Assembly (NCBI GenBank): GCA_030374735.1
Contig: JASCIV010000301.1
Coordinates: 1 to 25,565, forward strand
Length of the DNA: 25,565 bases
Direction of reading: 5' to 3'
Source: Gracilaria caudata
Taxonomy: Eukaryota > Rhodophyta > Florideophyceae > Gracilariales > Gracilariaceae
Shown: one piece after another, positions 1-8,784 of the stretch
Layout: each line of letters begins with the position of its first letter
Position numbering within the stretch: the first letter of the stretch is position 1
Notes under the pieces: model-generated
Told to the model about the DNA's origin: nothing
Databases searched by the model: none
The model's input: the letters and a program-made list of their open reading frames with translations, nothing else
Program-made: the position numbers and the translations under genes

Positions 1-260
1 AAAAAAGGGCTTTAACCAATAGGAGCACGAGCTACATAGGATCTACGTACTTGGCACTACAGTATTGGGAGGAGAGGTGCTGCGGCGGGGGTACGGCGCA
101 GGAGAGGATCAGGCCCAAAACATTTCAAAAATAATGAGGTTCTGGGGGGGTCCAGCGACAGTTCTCACAGTGCGTCGATTTGTCGCTCCCCGATTGTCAG
201 GAAGGTGTCATGCATCATGCAGGCGACGAATTCACTTGAAAAGCCCATCCACATCAGGAA

Positions 261-321
261 ATGCAAAATTTGCGTGTGCAAAATTTGCATGCACGGATCT
301 CATTTTTCAAATGAGATCCGT
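261..321. repeat. Tandem near-palindrome followed by a 13-bp perfect hairpin
   Basis: TGCAAAATTTGC occurs twice (262-273 and 277-288), and the flanks ATGCAAA/TTTGCAT make the pair itself an inverted repeat. Directly after it, ACGGATCTCATTT (293-305) pairs perfectly with AAATGAGATCCGT (309-321) across a 3-base TTC loop. No flanking gene depends on it as a leader. It could be a cruciform-prone element, a remnant of a foldback element, or an RNA hairpin. The sequence alone does not decide. Confidence 0.75.
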
Positions 322-601
322 TGGTGATGACTGTTCATGTGTTCCATTTCAACGTCATTCATTCATTCATTGCATACTTTCATGGTCGAAAATTTTCTCT
401 ATTCAAGTTGGGTGCTTTTTGTGTTCTGCTCATCTTCGATGAAACAAATACAACTAGAGGAAAAGATGACGTCGTCAGCAAAGGTTGACGGAAAGCTCCT
501 GTTGACCTCGCTCTCTGAATTTAGAAACAGACGACTATACCCCCAGAAAAGCTGAAGAACTCCCAGTCCGGTTTTTCACGGGACACGTTCCGATCTCCAA
601 C

Positions 602-624
602 AAGATGCTACCGAGTAGCATCTT
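602..624. repeat. 10-bp perfect hairpin with 3-base loop
   Basis: AAGATGCTAC (602-611) and GTAGCATCTT (615-624) are exact reverse complements separated by CGA. No T-run follows, so it does not look like a terminator. It has the same design as the hairpins at 293-321, 19976-19996 and 20218-20234: perfect arms and a 3-base loop. Confidence 0.7.
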
Positions 625-686
625 ATAGGAACTAGAAGTTTTTGAGGTGTGAGTGCGGTACAAATGTGAAGAAGGATGCGTAAAAC

Positions 687-977
687 ATGGTCCGTAGATG
701 TTCTGTAACAGATGCCTCCCGTCGAGAAGAACTTCCAAGAGTTGCGGAGCGACGCAATTTAAGCCTCCGCGATTTAACTCGACGGTATGCCAATAGGTTA
801 TTAGCATTCTTAAAGAGAGAAATCTTTCTATAGAGACAGGTTCACTTCAACCTAGCAATTGAAGGTTACTGTCCGAAACAAGAAAGGATTAATCTAAAGG
901 AGGAACTGAACTCTTATATTGAAACAATGGAGTCGAAATTGCTGCATGAAACAAATGCGAATGTTCGTGTTGGTTCT
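687..977 (+). pseudogene. Possible decayed coding fragment with one in-frame stop
   Basis: An ATG at 687 opens 48 codons rich in Arg and Leu, closed by TAG at 831-833. The same frame then continues for 48 more codons with a protein-like charged composition (ending NANVRVGS) before TAA at 978-980. A TAA at 681-683 closes the frame upstream of the ATG. Shifting frame after about 975 gives a further short protein-like stretch that ends next to AAG/GTATGT (1030-1038), a good match to a 5' splice site. This may be a broken gene, an intron-containing gene or chance. I recognise no family, and frames this short arise easily at random. Confidence 0.15.
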
Positions 978-1564
978 TAAAGGCATGCGTGAAGATTTCT
1001 ACGGGATGCGGATTCAGAATTCAATGTTCAAGGTATGTTAGTTGACATCATGTTACTCTGTATTAGAATCTTTGGATGGCACCTAAAATGCAAGTACCGC
1101 GACTACATTCGGATGATCCTTAGTATACTGCACATGTTAGTTTTATGATACTTTCGTGGATCTCACGCACCAAGGCAGCGAACGCACTTCTGGTAGACGA
1201 GTGAACCAGATGCGAATGTGAACGGCATGGTATTTGTTCCAGTAGAAATTGACCGAAACTAGTGAGCTATTGGTGCGCAGTTGGTGCTCCAGTTACGTGT
1301 ATTAACAGTCAGCAAACACTTTTGGCCTGCATGCACGGCCAGGAGGCTCACGAAAACCTAAAGACTGCCTCCTAGATGCCACCGGTAATTAAAGTACGTC
1401 TCTTGGAACCTATGCGGGTAATGAATCTGTTTTCCTTTTGCTCCTGTCCAAATCACTGATCTTCAATATCCGTTAGTGGCTTCCGCGTCTTCAAAAACTC
1501 GTGTGGACAAACATCGGAATACCGGAATGTCGACAGAATAATCTGTCATCCATGGATTCGTATA

Positions 1565-2665
1565 TCAGCAAAACGCCTGAGTAAAGTTGCTTGGATTGTA
1601 CCACAGTTTCACCAGACGAATGTACTCATCCAGCATACTCACAGTGTACGCCAGTTTCCAAGGCTTTCCATTCTGATCAAGCAGACGAATTCCTGGAGAG
1701 TAGTGCAGCATAGCTTCAGCTTTTAGCTGAATGATTCGAGCCCATACTGGAGACTTTTTCTTTACTCTTCGAACGAACTGCCGATAAGCATCAGTATTTA
1801 TGCGCCTCGCATCCCCCGCAAAATCAAGCCCCCAAAGGCCAACGTAGGATGCCAGTTGCTTCCCGTTGAGACTGGAGCTCGACCTTATCAAAGCATGCGC
1901 CAATATTTCAGGAAACGCGTCAGCAAACCGGGCAGTAGCGACCTTCTCCTGTAGCATTTCCGTATCAATACAATCTGACGTGAAGTTTGTCAGGTAGTTC
2001 AGGCAATCCTGACGACTGCGCTCTAGCTCTGGCATTCCATCGAAATGCATAATTATCTCATCTCTGGTATCAAACCAATGACTGGCAAACGTTATCATTC
2101 GAAAAGCTTTGAAAGGGAGGCTCACTCTCTTATTAGTGTCGAGGACCCATCTTCTCACAACGGCAATTTCATAAACTGGTCTATTCATGAAGCGAAATAG
2201 GGAACGATCTTCACACCTTTCTACTCTGCCTATGTCACCACAAGCTGCGCCGATTTTTGCATCACCAACAAAACGGCTCCAAAAGGCATCAAGGCGAAGC
2301 GTAGCAGGTCTTGTCCCGTCAACATCTTCGATGTTCTTCAATCTTGCTTGAATAACCATTAGCCTCGAGAACGGCAACTGGAAGATAGCGGCTTTGTAGT
2401 ATGCCTCGGCAAAGCCATAAAGAGTTCTGACACCCATTTGAGTTCCAAATTTGCTGAAGAAGTCGATCACTTGACGAAGGCGGTTTTGCTTCAGATAGGA
2501 TTTGATGGGGGCCTCAGGTGGTGCTGAAACAACCGTGGAGTAGAACTCCACAGTTTCTTCAAAAGAAAGCTCGAGCAAATCCCTACCGGTGGAGAAGTTC
2601 CAAGCCAAATAGTTTGTAAACTTCTCGAGATCTTGCGCGGAACATTGCTGAGGAACCCGCGGCAT
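1565..2665 (-). CDS. Hypothetical protein, 366 residues
   Basis: I do not recognise this protein. I place the start at the ATG at 2665, which has A at -3. The open frame itself extends upstream to a GTG at 2701. The product begins MPRVPQQC, is evenly amphipathic and rich in aromatics (Phe, Trp, Tyr), and ends YNPSNFTQAFC. I see no signal peptide, membrane segment, low-complexity tract or catalytic motif. A basic patch (RRVKKKSPVW) lies about 75 residues from the C terminus. The regular hydrophobic spacing suggests a mainly alpha-helical globular fold. It lies divergently from Sec3 across 1.6 kb. An uninterrupted 366-codon frame with a well-placed ATG makes it likely to be a real gene, possibly lineage-specific. 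Confidence 0.6.
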   Translation of the reverse strand: MPRVPQQCSAQDLEKFTNYLAWNFSTGRDLLELSFEETVEFYSTVVSAPPEAPIKSYLKQNRLRQVIDFFSKFGTQMGVRTLYGFAEAYYKAAIFQLPFSRLMVIQARLKNIEDVDGTRPATLRLDAFWSRFVGDAKIGAACGDIGRVERCEDRSLFRFMNRPVYEIAVVRRWVLDTNKRVSLPFKAFRMITFASHWFDTRDEIIMHFDGMPELERSRQDCLNYLTNFTSDCIDTEMLQEKVATARFADAFPEILAHALIRSSSSLNGKQLASYVGLWGLDFAGDARRINTDAYRQFVRRVKKKSPVWARIIQLKAEAMLHYSPGIRLLDQNGKPWKLAYTVSMLDEYIRLVKLWYNPSNFTQAFC

Positions 2666-3452
2666 TGTATAACTTGAACAGAATTCAATCAATCTGTTCA
2701 CAAGCAGCTTATGTTATTGCTGTATATTCTAGACAGAGAAAACAAAGGGAAGTTAAGTGGCTTGTTGAGAGTACAGAACACTTCAAAACAAGCAATGGAA
2801 TGCTGATAATGAAAATGGTTCGCAATCTTGTCTCTGTTGTCCAGTGCGGTGATCTCGAAAAGGTGCTAAGACTCGACAGCGGCGGAGAGAGTGATGCGAC
2901 TGAGGGGACTACTGGACCATAGATGAGGAGGACCTTAAAAAGTCCTTGAAGAGGTGGGTAGCTCTTTCTATAGAGGCATCTGTTACCACAAAGTGCTTAC
3001 AACAATATTGGCGCTATGATCAGAACGTTTGATCGGGAGCAGGGGGAGTACAGGAAAACGAAGCATTGAGTGAGAAATGTGATTCAAGTTTTACGAAACA
3101 ACTTAGATAATCCAGGCACGCTCGAGTTGATTTTCTCGATGGCTTGAAGAGATTCGCCGTGGAACTCTCAGTTACATCATGTTCATCTGCCAGCAAACGT
3201 GGGATACGGGACAACGATCCGTCTGTACTGCAATTACATTATCAAGCCCCGTGGGCATGAACTTCATGAAGGCTTGTTTTCATCTAGGTCTCTCGTGGAA
3301 TTGCGGTTTCCTCCCTTGCAGACATATCTCTCGCTTGCAATGTTTTGCACGACATGTAGACGTTTGAATTACTGGACAAGTAGACTTACTAACAAGGGAA
3401 TGCTACTGCTAAACTTAACTCATTCTTGAATAAGACGGCATGCATACACAGG

Positions 3453-3489
3453 CAACAATATGGTTGCAGCATGCAACAACCATATGTTG
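3453..3489. repeat. Imperfect inverted repeat
   Basis: CAACAATATGGTTG (3453-3466) pairs with CAACCATATGTTG (3477-3489) apart from one extra A. The spacer contains a GCATGC core. A third related segment, GCAACCATGTGTTG, follows at 3489-3502. This may be a regulatory palindrome or a remnant of a foldback element. Confidence 0.5.
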
Positions 3490-4217
3490 CAACCATGTGT
3501 TGATTCCGACGTAGAGCGCTTTGACGGGTAACATTAGATTGGCTAGAAGGCTGACGCTTTAACACCACCAGGGCTAGCGTTCCCTTGGTACGAAGGTAGA
3601 ACACAACGCTACATGTTAAGTGGTGAGCATGTATCATAGCGATGGCGAACGAAAGAACGAGGATCATTTTGAACACGAGAGACGAATGATCGCCCCGTGA
3701 CGTGTCAGCTGGTTGGGCGATGTCCATTGGACAAGTTGCGGGCAGTGCACATGCCGCTACTCGAGACAGTGAGTGGCACAGGTGCCCATTGGCCAAATGC
3801 ATACACGTTATCCATGCTTCAAAATAGACTAAAACCGAATTCGCAGCCTTGCTTGCTGTGACCCCCCTTTCATACATACCCTTGGTAGTCCACGTCCGCG
3901 CTTCGCTCGCCCACCACGGCCCTTCGGAGCAGATCTCTCGCCTACCTCTTTGAAGAAGCTGATCTCTTGTGTCTGTGAGAGTGTACGACGCGGCAAGAGT
4001 ATTAGACAACCACTCAACGCCCACGGTGCTAAAAGCCTTTCGCGAGCGCGTTCCAAGCTGAAGTCAATCTTGTTGTACCACAACCGCGGCTCTCCGGGAA
4101 TGCCCCTCTCTTCTCTACGCTTCGATTCGCAAACTCACGCAACCAGTTTCCGCCACACCCCATTTATCAAGCCATCAGCTTGCGCCCGCCTCCACATCAA
4201 CAGAGCTCGTAACGATA

Positions 4218-4238
4218 ATGAAAATTGAGCCATCCTAG
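4218..4238 (+). promoter_or_regulatory. Short upstream ORF in the Sec3 leader
   Basis: ATG at 4218 with A at -3 encodes MKIEPS and stops at TAG 4236-4238, 39 bases before the chosen Sec3 start and in the same frame. If the transcript begins upstream of it, this uORF would be expected to reduce initiation at Sec3 and force reinitiation. A longer uORF of 42 codons starts at 4100. The transcript start is unknown. Confidence 0.35.
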
Positions 4239-4277
4239 AGCTTGCCCTTGAGTGTAGATTCAACTGCAGAACCATTC

Positions 4278-7200
4278 ATGCAATCTATGCTTTCTCAACG
4301 TCGCTCAAGCGAGCAAGCATCCCAATCCACGCACTCAACTCCGTCGCAGCAGCGCCTCGAGTCCGCTCTGCGCCATGTCAACGTTCTTTTTTCAACTACA
4401 GCCTTCCAAGAAAATGACACACGACCGGAGTCGCCCACACCCTCACAGCCTGCATCTCGTACCTCAGAAGCATCCGCAGTGCGTCGGATTTTCTCGCGCG
4501 AGCCACGCCGTCCTCCAGTTCACAGTCGCCTTGCAGTAGCTGCTAATTCAAAGAATCCACATATTATTCGCATATACCATCTTGTCGATTACGGTGTTAA
4601 TACGCGTCCACTCATTCATCGCTCTTGGAACATCTCTGACATTCGCAGAATTGATGGACTGGGTCAACCAGTTGCGGAAAGCGTCTCATTTGCATTGCAT
4701 TTTATCCCCACCAAAGTGTTCATCTTTCGCACACAGTCCCCGAAGACGAGAGCATCATTTCTATGGTCACTGTTGCAGACATGCGTGTCGAGGCTCAAAC
4801 GCGCTCCACCTGTTCGGCATCTTCGTTTACTCGAATTGCAGAACTTGGCCGAAACATCAACTGCTGCTGACGATAACCTCCCCTCCATCAAACAAACAGC
4901 TTCAGAATCATCCCGTGCGAGGAGCGCCGATGCATCTGAAGGTCAGTCTGATGTGCTAGCAACCCGTATATCGGAAGCTTCAACGAAAAAGAATTCTTCT
5001 CGAACAATTCAATCCAAGCGCACCAGTCTGGACGAATCAAGAAACAATCTTAATAGAAAAGAAACAAATCGTGACCCTAGCTCCAGACTGGCTGACGTCC
5101 AGACGCAACAGGGTAGGCTCGGATCGCAGGCAAGACGAGGTCAACAGTTTCCGAGGGCCTTTTCTGAACCGAAACTTTCCGACTCCAGTCAGAAGCGAAG
5201 TGAACCCACTTTGGAAGACGATTCATCCCAGGAGGCCCCTCGTTCGGAGCATGTTCAACGAAGAGACTCCTACGTAGAGCAACTAGCTTTTGAAGCTGCG
5301 GCCAAGCGTTTCGGGAGGAAGCGCTCGTCAGCTGTTATTAACGGAAGCATAGAAGCCATGTCAAATTTAGATAGCGACCCCAAAGCTCTTTGGTTTGAGA
5401 ATCGAAGAAGGCCGAACGAAGCGAACACGAAGGTGCTCATGGAACAGATGCGTTTGCACAGACAGAGAAAGCAGGCAAAGCTCAGTGAGGACGAAAGAGC
5501 TAATTTGCTTTATTCATTAGAGTTGTTTGCAGCGGACAGTGAGGGCCACTTGCATGAGTTCGGCAAATGGCTTGAAAGCTACATTCAGAAACTGGAGGTG
5601 GAGAACATTGGCGATATTGTTGATGTCGAGAGCTGCGAGCCATGTCACGAGACTGCAGAACATGAAGTGCCAAGGGATACAGTAGAAAAGGAAGACCTCC
5701 ATGATGTTTTAATCAAATCGATCACGGCGGCTGATCCTTGGCTTCGCAAGTGTGAAAGCCTATTGGAGCCGTACGCAAATTTGTCACAAGAAATCAACGA
5801 TGACATTACCCTTCTGGAAACACAGCGTGAAAATATTCGAGCGCTTCAAGCGGAGCTCGATACTCTTCTATATTCGATATCGTTCACTGATCAAGAACAG
5901 AAACTTATAGAAAGTCTGGAGATGATTTTCGCATCCGAGGGGAATGCCATAGATTATTCAGATTTGTTTGACGTAATTCACATGCTCTCGTCTAAATCTA
6001 ACGAGATATCGAACCTGACGAAGTTATCAGGGATGTCTGCTGTCACAGATGCGCTCCGCTTGATATCTGAGAAACAAAATCGTGCCTCAAAGGTATTGCT
6101 TCCCGGTTTAAAGTGTTGTCTTGAGGCTATCTACGCAGAGCGACAGAAAGCCGTTTTTGCGCTTCATGAAACCGATTTAAAGTCTGACACTAATAGACCC
6201 TCGTTGAAAGGGGACCTTATTGGGAACTTTCGTCAAGGTTTGCAGTGCATAGCAGCGTGTGAGAACAATGCTTACTCTCAAGTTATCGATCATTATGTTG
6301 AGCTCTCATCTTCTTGGACTACAAATTTCCTTCGCTTCACAATGCAGGGTGAGCCACCTCTTTCTCTTGAGAACAAAGCCTTGGATGACCGAATGGAGCG
6401 CTTTGCGGAGAACTTATTATACAGCTGTCTTGTCGAGAGCCACCTGGCTTTTAGCCTTTTCAACGACCTGCGAGACAAGGAAACGACGTTACCAACTGTG
6501 CTTAGGAGACAGCTTCCTTCTCCTGAGGTCTTACGTGATTTCTTGAGACGCAGTGATCAAAGAGAAGACGAATTTGAAGCTCGCGTCCATCAGCATTTTT
6601 GGCGAGCCTTAGAGTCCTTTAGCAATGGACTCAACAGCTTCTCTGAACGGTATTTGGAGGAAGCAGTTGCTCGAGTGGAGCAACGTTTAGGGGTTTTGTA
6701 CAAATCTTATAAGAAGCCGTTTCCTTTCGATGTTCTGAAGATCGGAAAAATGGAGCGGAGAAATGAACCTAGGATGGAGGCCCTTGACAGCTTCCAAACG
6801 AAATGCAGAGTGTTATGCGTCACCTCTCAACGACTGGTGGACACGCATGTGAACGTTGTGATGGCAATGTTATCGCAGTCACTTGATCTACGAAGAGAGT
6901 CGCAAAGATCTGAGTTTTTCTCTCGTGTGAAGAAATCTGTAGACCTCTCAAGTGAGCTGTCCCGCTCATACCATATAAATTCTCGAGATGTTCAGGCGGA
7001 GAGCAACAGTTGCAGCAGATCGCTTTGCGAAAAGCTTATTCGTGCAGCTCTTCGAAGGACAGAGGTTACTTCAGCTGCAGCCGGGGATCGTGCCGATGAT
7101 GTGAAGCTGCAATGCTATGGTTACGTCTCTGCGAAGCTTGGTGAACCATCAGGTGAGAATTACCTCTTGCATTTGATCCGTCTGGCTGATCGTCTTAAGG

Positions 7201-7580
7201 AGCAAGTTATGAGCCGATGGGTAAACAGAAAGGTACTGAGAAAGGTATTTCATGAACTTTTTCGGGACACGCCAAGTCGAAGTTCTGAAAGTTTTCTCAA
7301 GCTACGGGCATATGTTATGGGCCTTGACTCTTCAGTCGCAGCAGGTGAAATTCGCGCGGTTGTACATTCCAGCTTGGGGGGAGCAGCAAAAACGTGCATG
7401 ATCGTTCCGTTTTATGGAGATTTGATATCTCTTGTCAAAGAAAGAATGGACGAAATGTTAAGACGAAATCGAAACAACAAACATTTCTCTGAGTTAAGGC
7501 CGAGACTGCGTTCATTCACTGCAGATCTACTTTCAATTCTAAGAAACGAACTAGAAGCGTTGGAAGAAGCCTACAAATGA
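4278..7580 (+). CDS. SEC3: Exocyst complex component Sec3 (EXOC1-like)
   Basis: Sec3 is a subunit of the octameric exocyst, which tethers secretory vesicles to the plasma membrane. Its N-terminal PH-like domain binds phosphoinositides and Rho-type GTPases. Here 1100 residues are encoded in one exon. The first ATG is at 4278 (MQSMLSQRRSS); the open frame extends back to a TTG at 4242. Residues 1-90 are Ser/Gln-rich and disordered. About 94-178 match the Sec3 PH-like domain (IIRIYHLVDYG, then SWNISDIRRIDGLG, then FIFRTQSPKTRASFLWSLL). About 190-400 form a charged, low-complexity linker. From about 409 the Sec3 core begins (LYSLELFAADSEGHLHEFGKW), with a coiled-coil segment at about 502-541 and helical-rod sequence to the end (ELEALEEAYK). 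The length is somewhat above animal EXOC1 and close to fungal Sec3, mainly because of the linker. The family call rests on the PH-like block and core together. Confidence 0.82.
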   Translation: MQSMLSQRRSSEQASQSTHSTPSQQRLESALRHVNVLFSTTAFQENDTRPESPTPSQPASRTSEASAVRRIFSREPRRPPVHSRLAVAANSKNPHIIRIYHLVDYGVNTRPLIHRSWNISDIRRIDGLGQPVAESVSFALHFIPTKVFIFRTQSPKTRASFLWSLLQTCVSRLKRAPPVRHLRLLELQNLAETSTAADDNLPSIKQTASESSRARSADASEGQSDVLATRISEASTKKNSSRTIQSKRTSLDESRNNLNRKETNRDPSSRLADVQTQQGRLGSQARRGQQFPRAFSEPKLSDSSQKRSEPTLEDDSSQEAPRSEHVQRRDSYVEQLAFEAAAKRFGRKRSSAVINGSIEAMSNLDSDPKALWFENRRRPNEANTKVLMEQMRLHRQRKQAKLSEDERANLLYSLELFAADSEGHLHEFGKWLESYIQKLEVENIGDIVDVESCEPCHETAEHEVPRDTVEKEDLHDVLIKSITAADPWLRKCESLLEPYANLSQEINDDITLLETQRENIRALQAELDTLLYSISFTDQEQKLIESLEMIFASEGNAIDYSDLFDVIHMLSSKSNEISNLTKLSGMSAVTDALRLISEKQNRASKVLLPGLKCCLEAIYAERQKAVFALHETDLKSDTNRPSLKGDLIGNFRQGLQCIAACENNAYSQVIDHYVELSSSWTTNFLRFTMQGEPPLSLENKALDDRMERFAENLLYSCLVESHLAFSLFNDLRDKETTLPTVLRRQLPSPEVLRDFLRRSDQREDEFEARVHQHFWRALESFSNGLNSFSERYLEEAVARVEQRLGVLYKSYKKPFPFDVLKIGKMERRNEPRMEALDSFQTKCRVLCVTSQRLVDTHVNVVMAMLSQSLDLRRESQRSEFFSRVKKSVDLSSELSRSYHINSRDVQAESNSCSRSLCEKLIRAALRRTEVTSAAAGDRADDVKLQCYGYVSAKLGEPSGENYLLHLIRLADRLKEQVMSRWVNRKVLRKVFHELFRDTPSRSSESFLKLRAYVMGLDSSVAAGEIRAVVHSSLGGAAKTCMIVPFYGDLISLVKERMDEMLRRNRNNKHFSELRPRLRSFTADLLSILRNELEALEEAYK

Positions 7581-8784
7581 TATGAGAATAACGCAATCTT
7601 GAAGAACGCTCCTGTTTCAGCGGGTGGAAGCCCATGTACAGAGGATAGAGGGCTTTCCATGTAACTTCATTTCCACAAGAGGTCGATAATCACCCCCGAG
7701 AGACGGACCTAACATCGATTTGAGGTTACAGAGGTATGACCATCATCATCATGAGCAAGTTTGTTGGAAGAACTCAGAAACACTTTGTTTTCATCCGAAG
7801 CGTGAACCTTTGTATTATTGATTAAGTTGCTAATGTACATACGACCACCCTTTGTAAATCTCATCTTGGACCGTGTGCATTGATGTCCTTGTCAAACTAA
7901 CGAAGTTTTCCTAGTAGGTCAGCGACCCATTTCCGAATACAGTGTATTTTAGGTCTTCGACATCGTCCTCCTCGCGGATCCCTCGGTTTGACAGAAGGTT
8001 GTAGAGGTTTTCTAGAAATACTGCCTTCCATCCTTACAGACCAACGCGTTTTCCAAGTCAACATGTTGCTATATCCTACACCGAGCCTTGTCGCTCGCAG
8101 CAATTCGGAACGTCTCGACGCCGACACCGTGATCGTGGGCGACAGAGTAACAAAAAATGATTGCTTGTTTCGTTCGCATCTAGAGTTCAAAGGACAAATA
8201 CCTTTTTCTCTTGTTTCTATGAGGGATGCTTTTCTCGGAGAGGAAAGCCGCATCGTTTGAGGTTCAGTCTTGTGGCAATAATTGACTATCTTCTCCATTA
8301 TATTCGTGCTCCACTTCTCGTGTTTGTTGCGGAAAGCAAGACCAGCGTTTGTAAAAGACAAAGAAGCATCAATAGTTAGGACGTTTATGCTCGCCAACAA
8401 CGAGGATATCATCTTATCCAATGCTCTGTGGCATAGGGTGTTTGACCCGAACACACTTCACTTCTCAGGCCCATACTATGAGAATTGCACCACTCTATAG
8501 ACCGTAACTCGAACGGAGCTCCTGATGCTATAACGAGCCGTCAGGCAAGAAGGCGTGAAAAAGACAGTTAACTAGGCTAGACGTAGCATGACCAGAACAA
8601 AAATGAAAGTGACGAGCGTAACCGGAGAACAGTCGACTTCGTAAACCGTAAGCGCCATCACAATTTAACCCCAAACATAATGACGATCGCCGATCGACCA
8701 GACGCGACAGACGTATAGTGCTTGAATCACTTTGATAGCTGTGATATCTAATCCTTTCTACCCGTAGTTCATATTCACAGGGTA
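7581..8784. other. Convergent spacer between Sec3 and Pescadillo
   Basis: 1.2 kb containing both 3' untranslated regions. The longest frame (minus strand, 7897-8454) begins at GTG and has no family signature. A plus-strand frame (ATG 8063 to 8260, 65 codons) reads somewhat better as protein but stays unassigned. A bulged inverted repeat is present at 7624-7660 (GGAAGCCC pairing with GGGCTTTCC). I see no tRNA-like structure. Confidence 0.5.

Larger units (their letters stand above)
1..1564. other. Intergenic DNA at the left edge, no convincing gene
   Basis: About 1.5 kb without a long ATG-initiated open frame that reads like a protein family I know. It holds two strong hairpins and a tandem near-palindrome (listed separately), a short possible decayed frame at 687-977, and a weak 7-bp inverted repeat (1341-1347 with 1367-1373). 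The largest open frame here starts at a TTG and runs over the hairpins. I read it as chance. Confidence 0.6.
2666..4277. other. Divergent intergenic region upstream of Sec3
   Basis: 1.6 kb between an unrecognised gene (-) and Sec3 (+). Open frames in it are short or begin at GTG/TTG, and none reads as a known family. An imperfect hairpin lies at 3453-3489. The last 400 bases become richer in C and T (for example 4100-4120) and contain several upstream ATGs, as expected of a transcribed leader. The nearest to Sec3 opens a six-codon frame at 4218. Confidence 0.5.

Noticed and set aside
293..321. Hairpin considered as a bacterial-type terminator
   Set aside because: No T-tract follows, no gene ends just before it, and the window is eukaryotic nuclear DNA.
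65..442. Open frame of 125 codons at the left edge
   Set aside because: It opens at TTG and runs across the tandem near-palindrome and hairpin at 261-321, giving an artificial NAKFACAKFAC repeat.
3389..4024. Open frame of 211 codons on the minus strand
   Set aside because: It opens at GTG, covers the Sec3 promoter and leader, has many scattered cysteines and no family signal, and its first ATG lies well inside. Likely chance.
4120..4140. Sequence resembling a tRNA T-loop (CTTCGATTCGC)
   Set aside because: No paired T-stem, anticodon arm or acceptor stem could be built around it. No tRNA is supported anywhere in the window.
7897..8454. Open frame of 185 codons on the minus strand
   Set aside because: It starts at GTG and shows no motif. 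Three other overlapping frames on the plus strand are equally open, so the region is simply low in stops.
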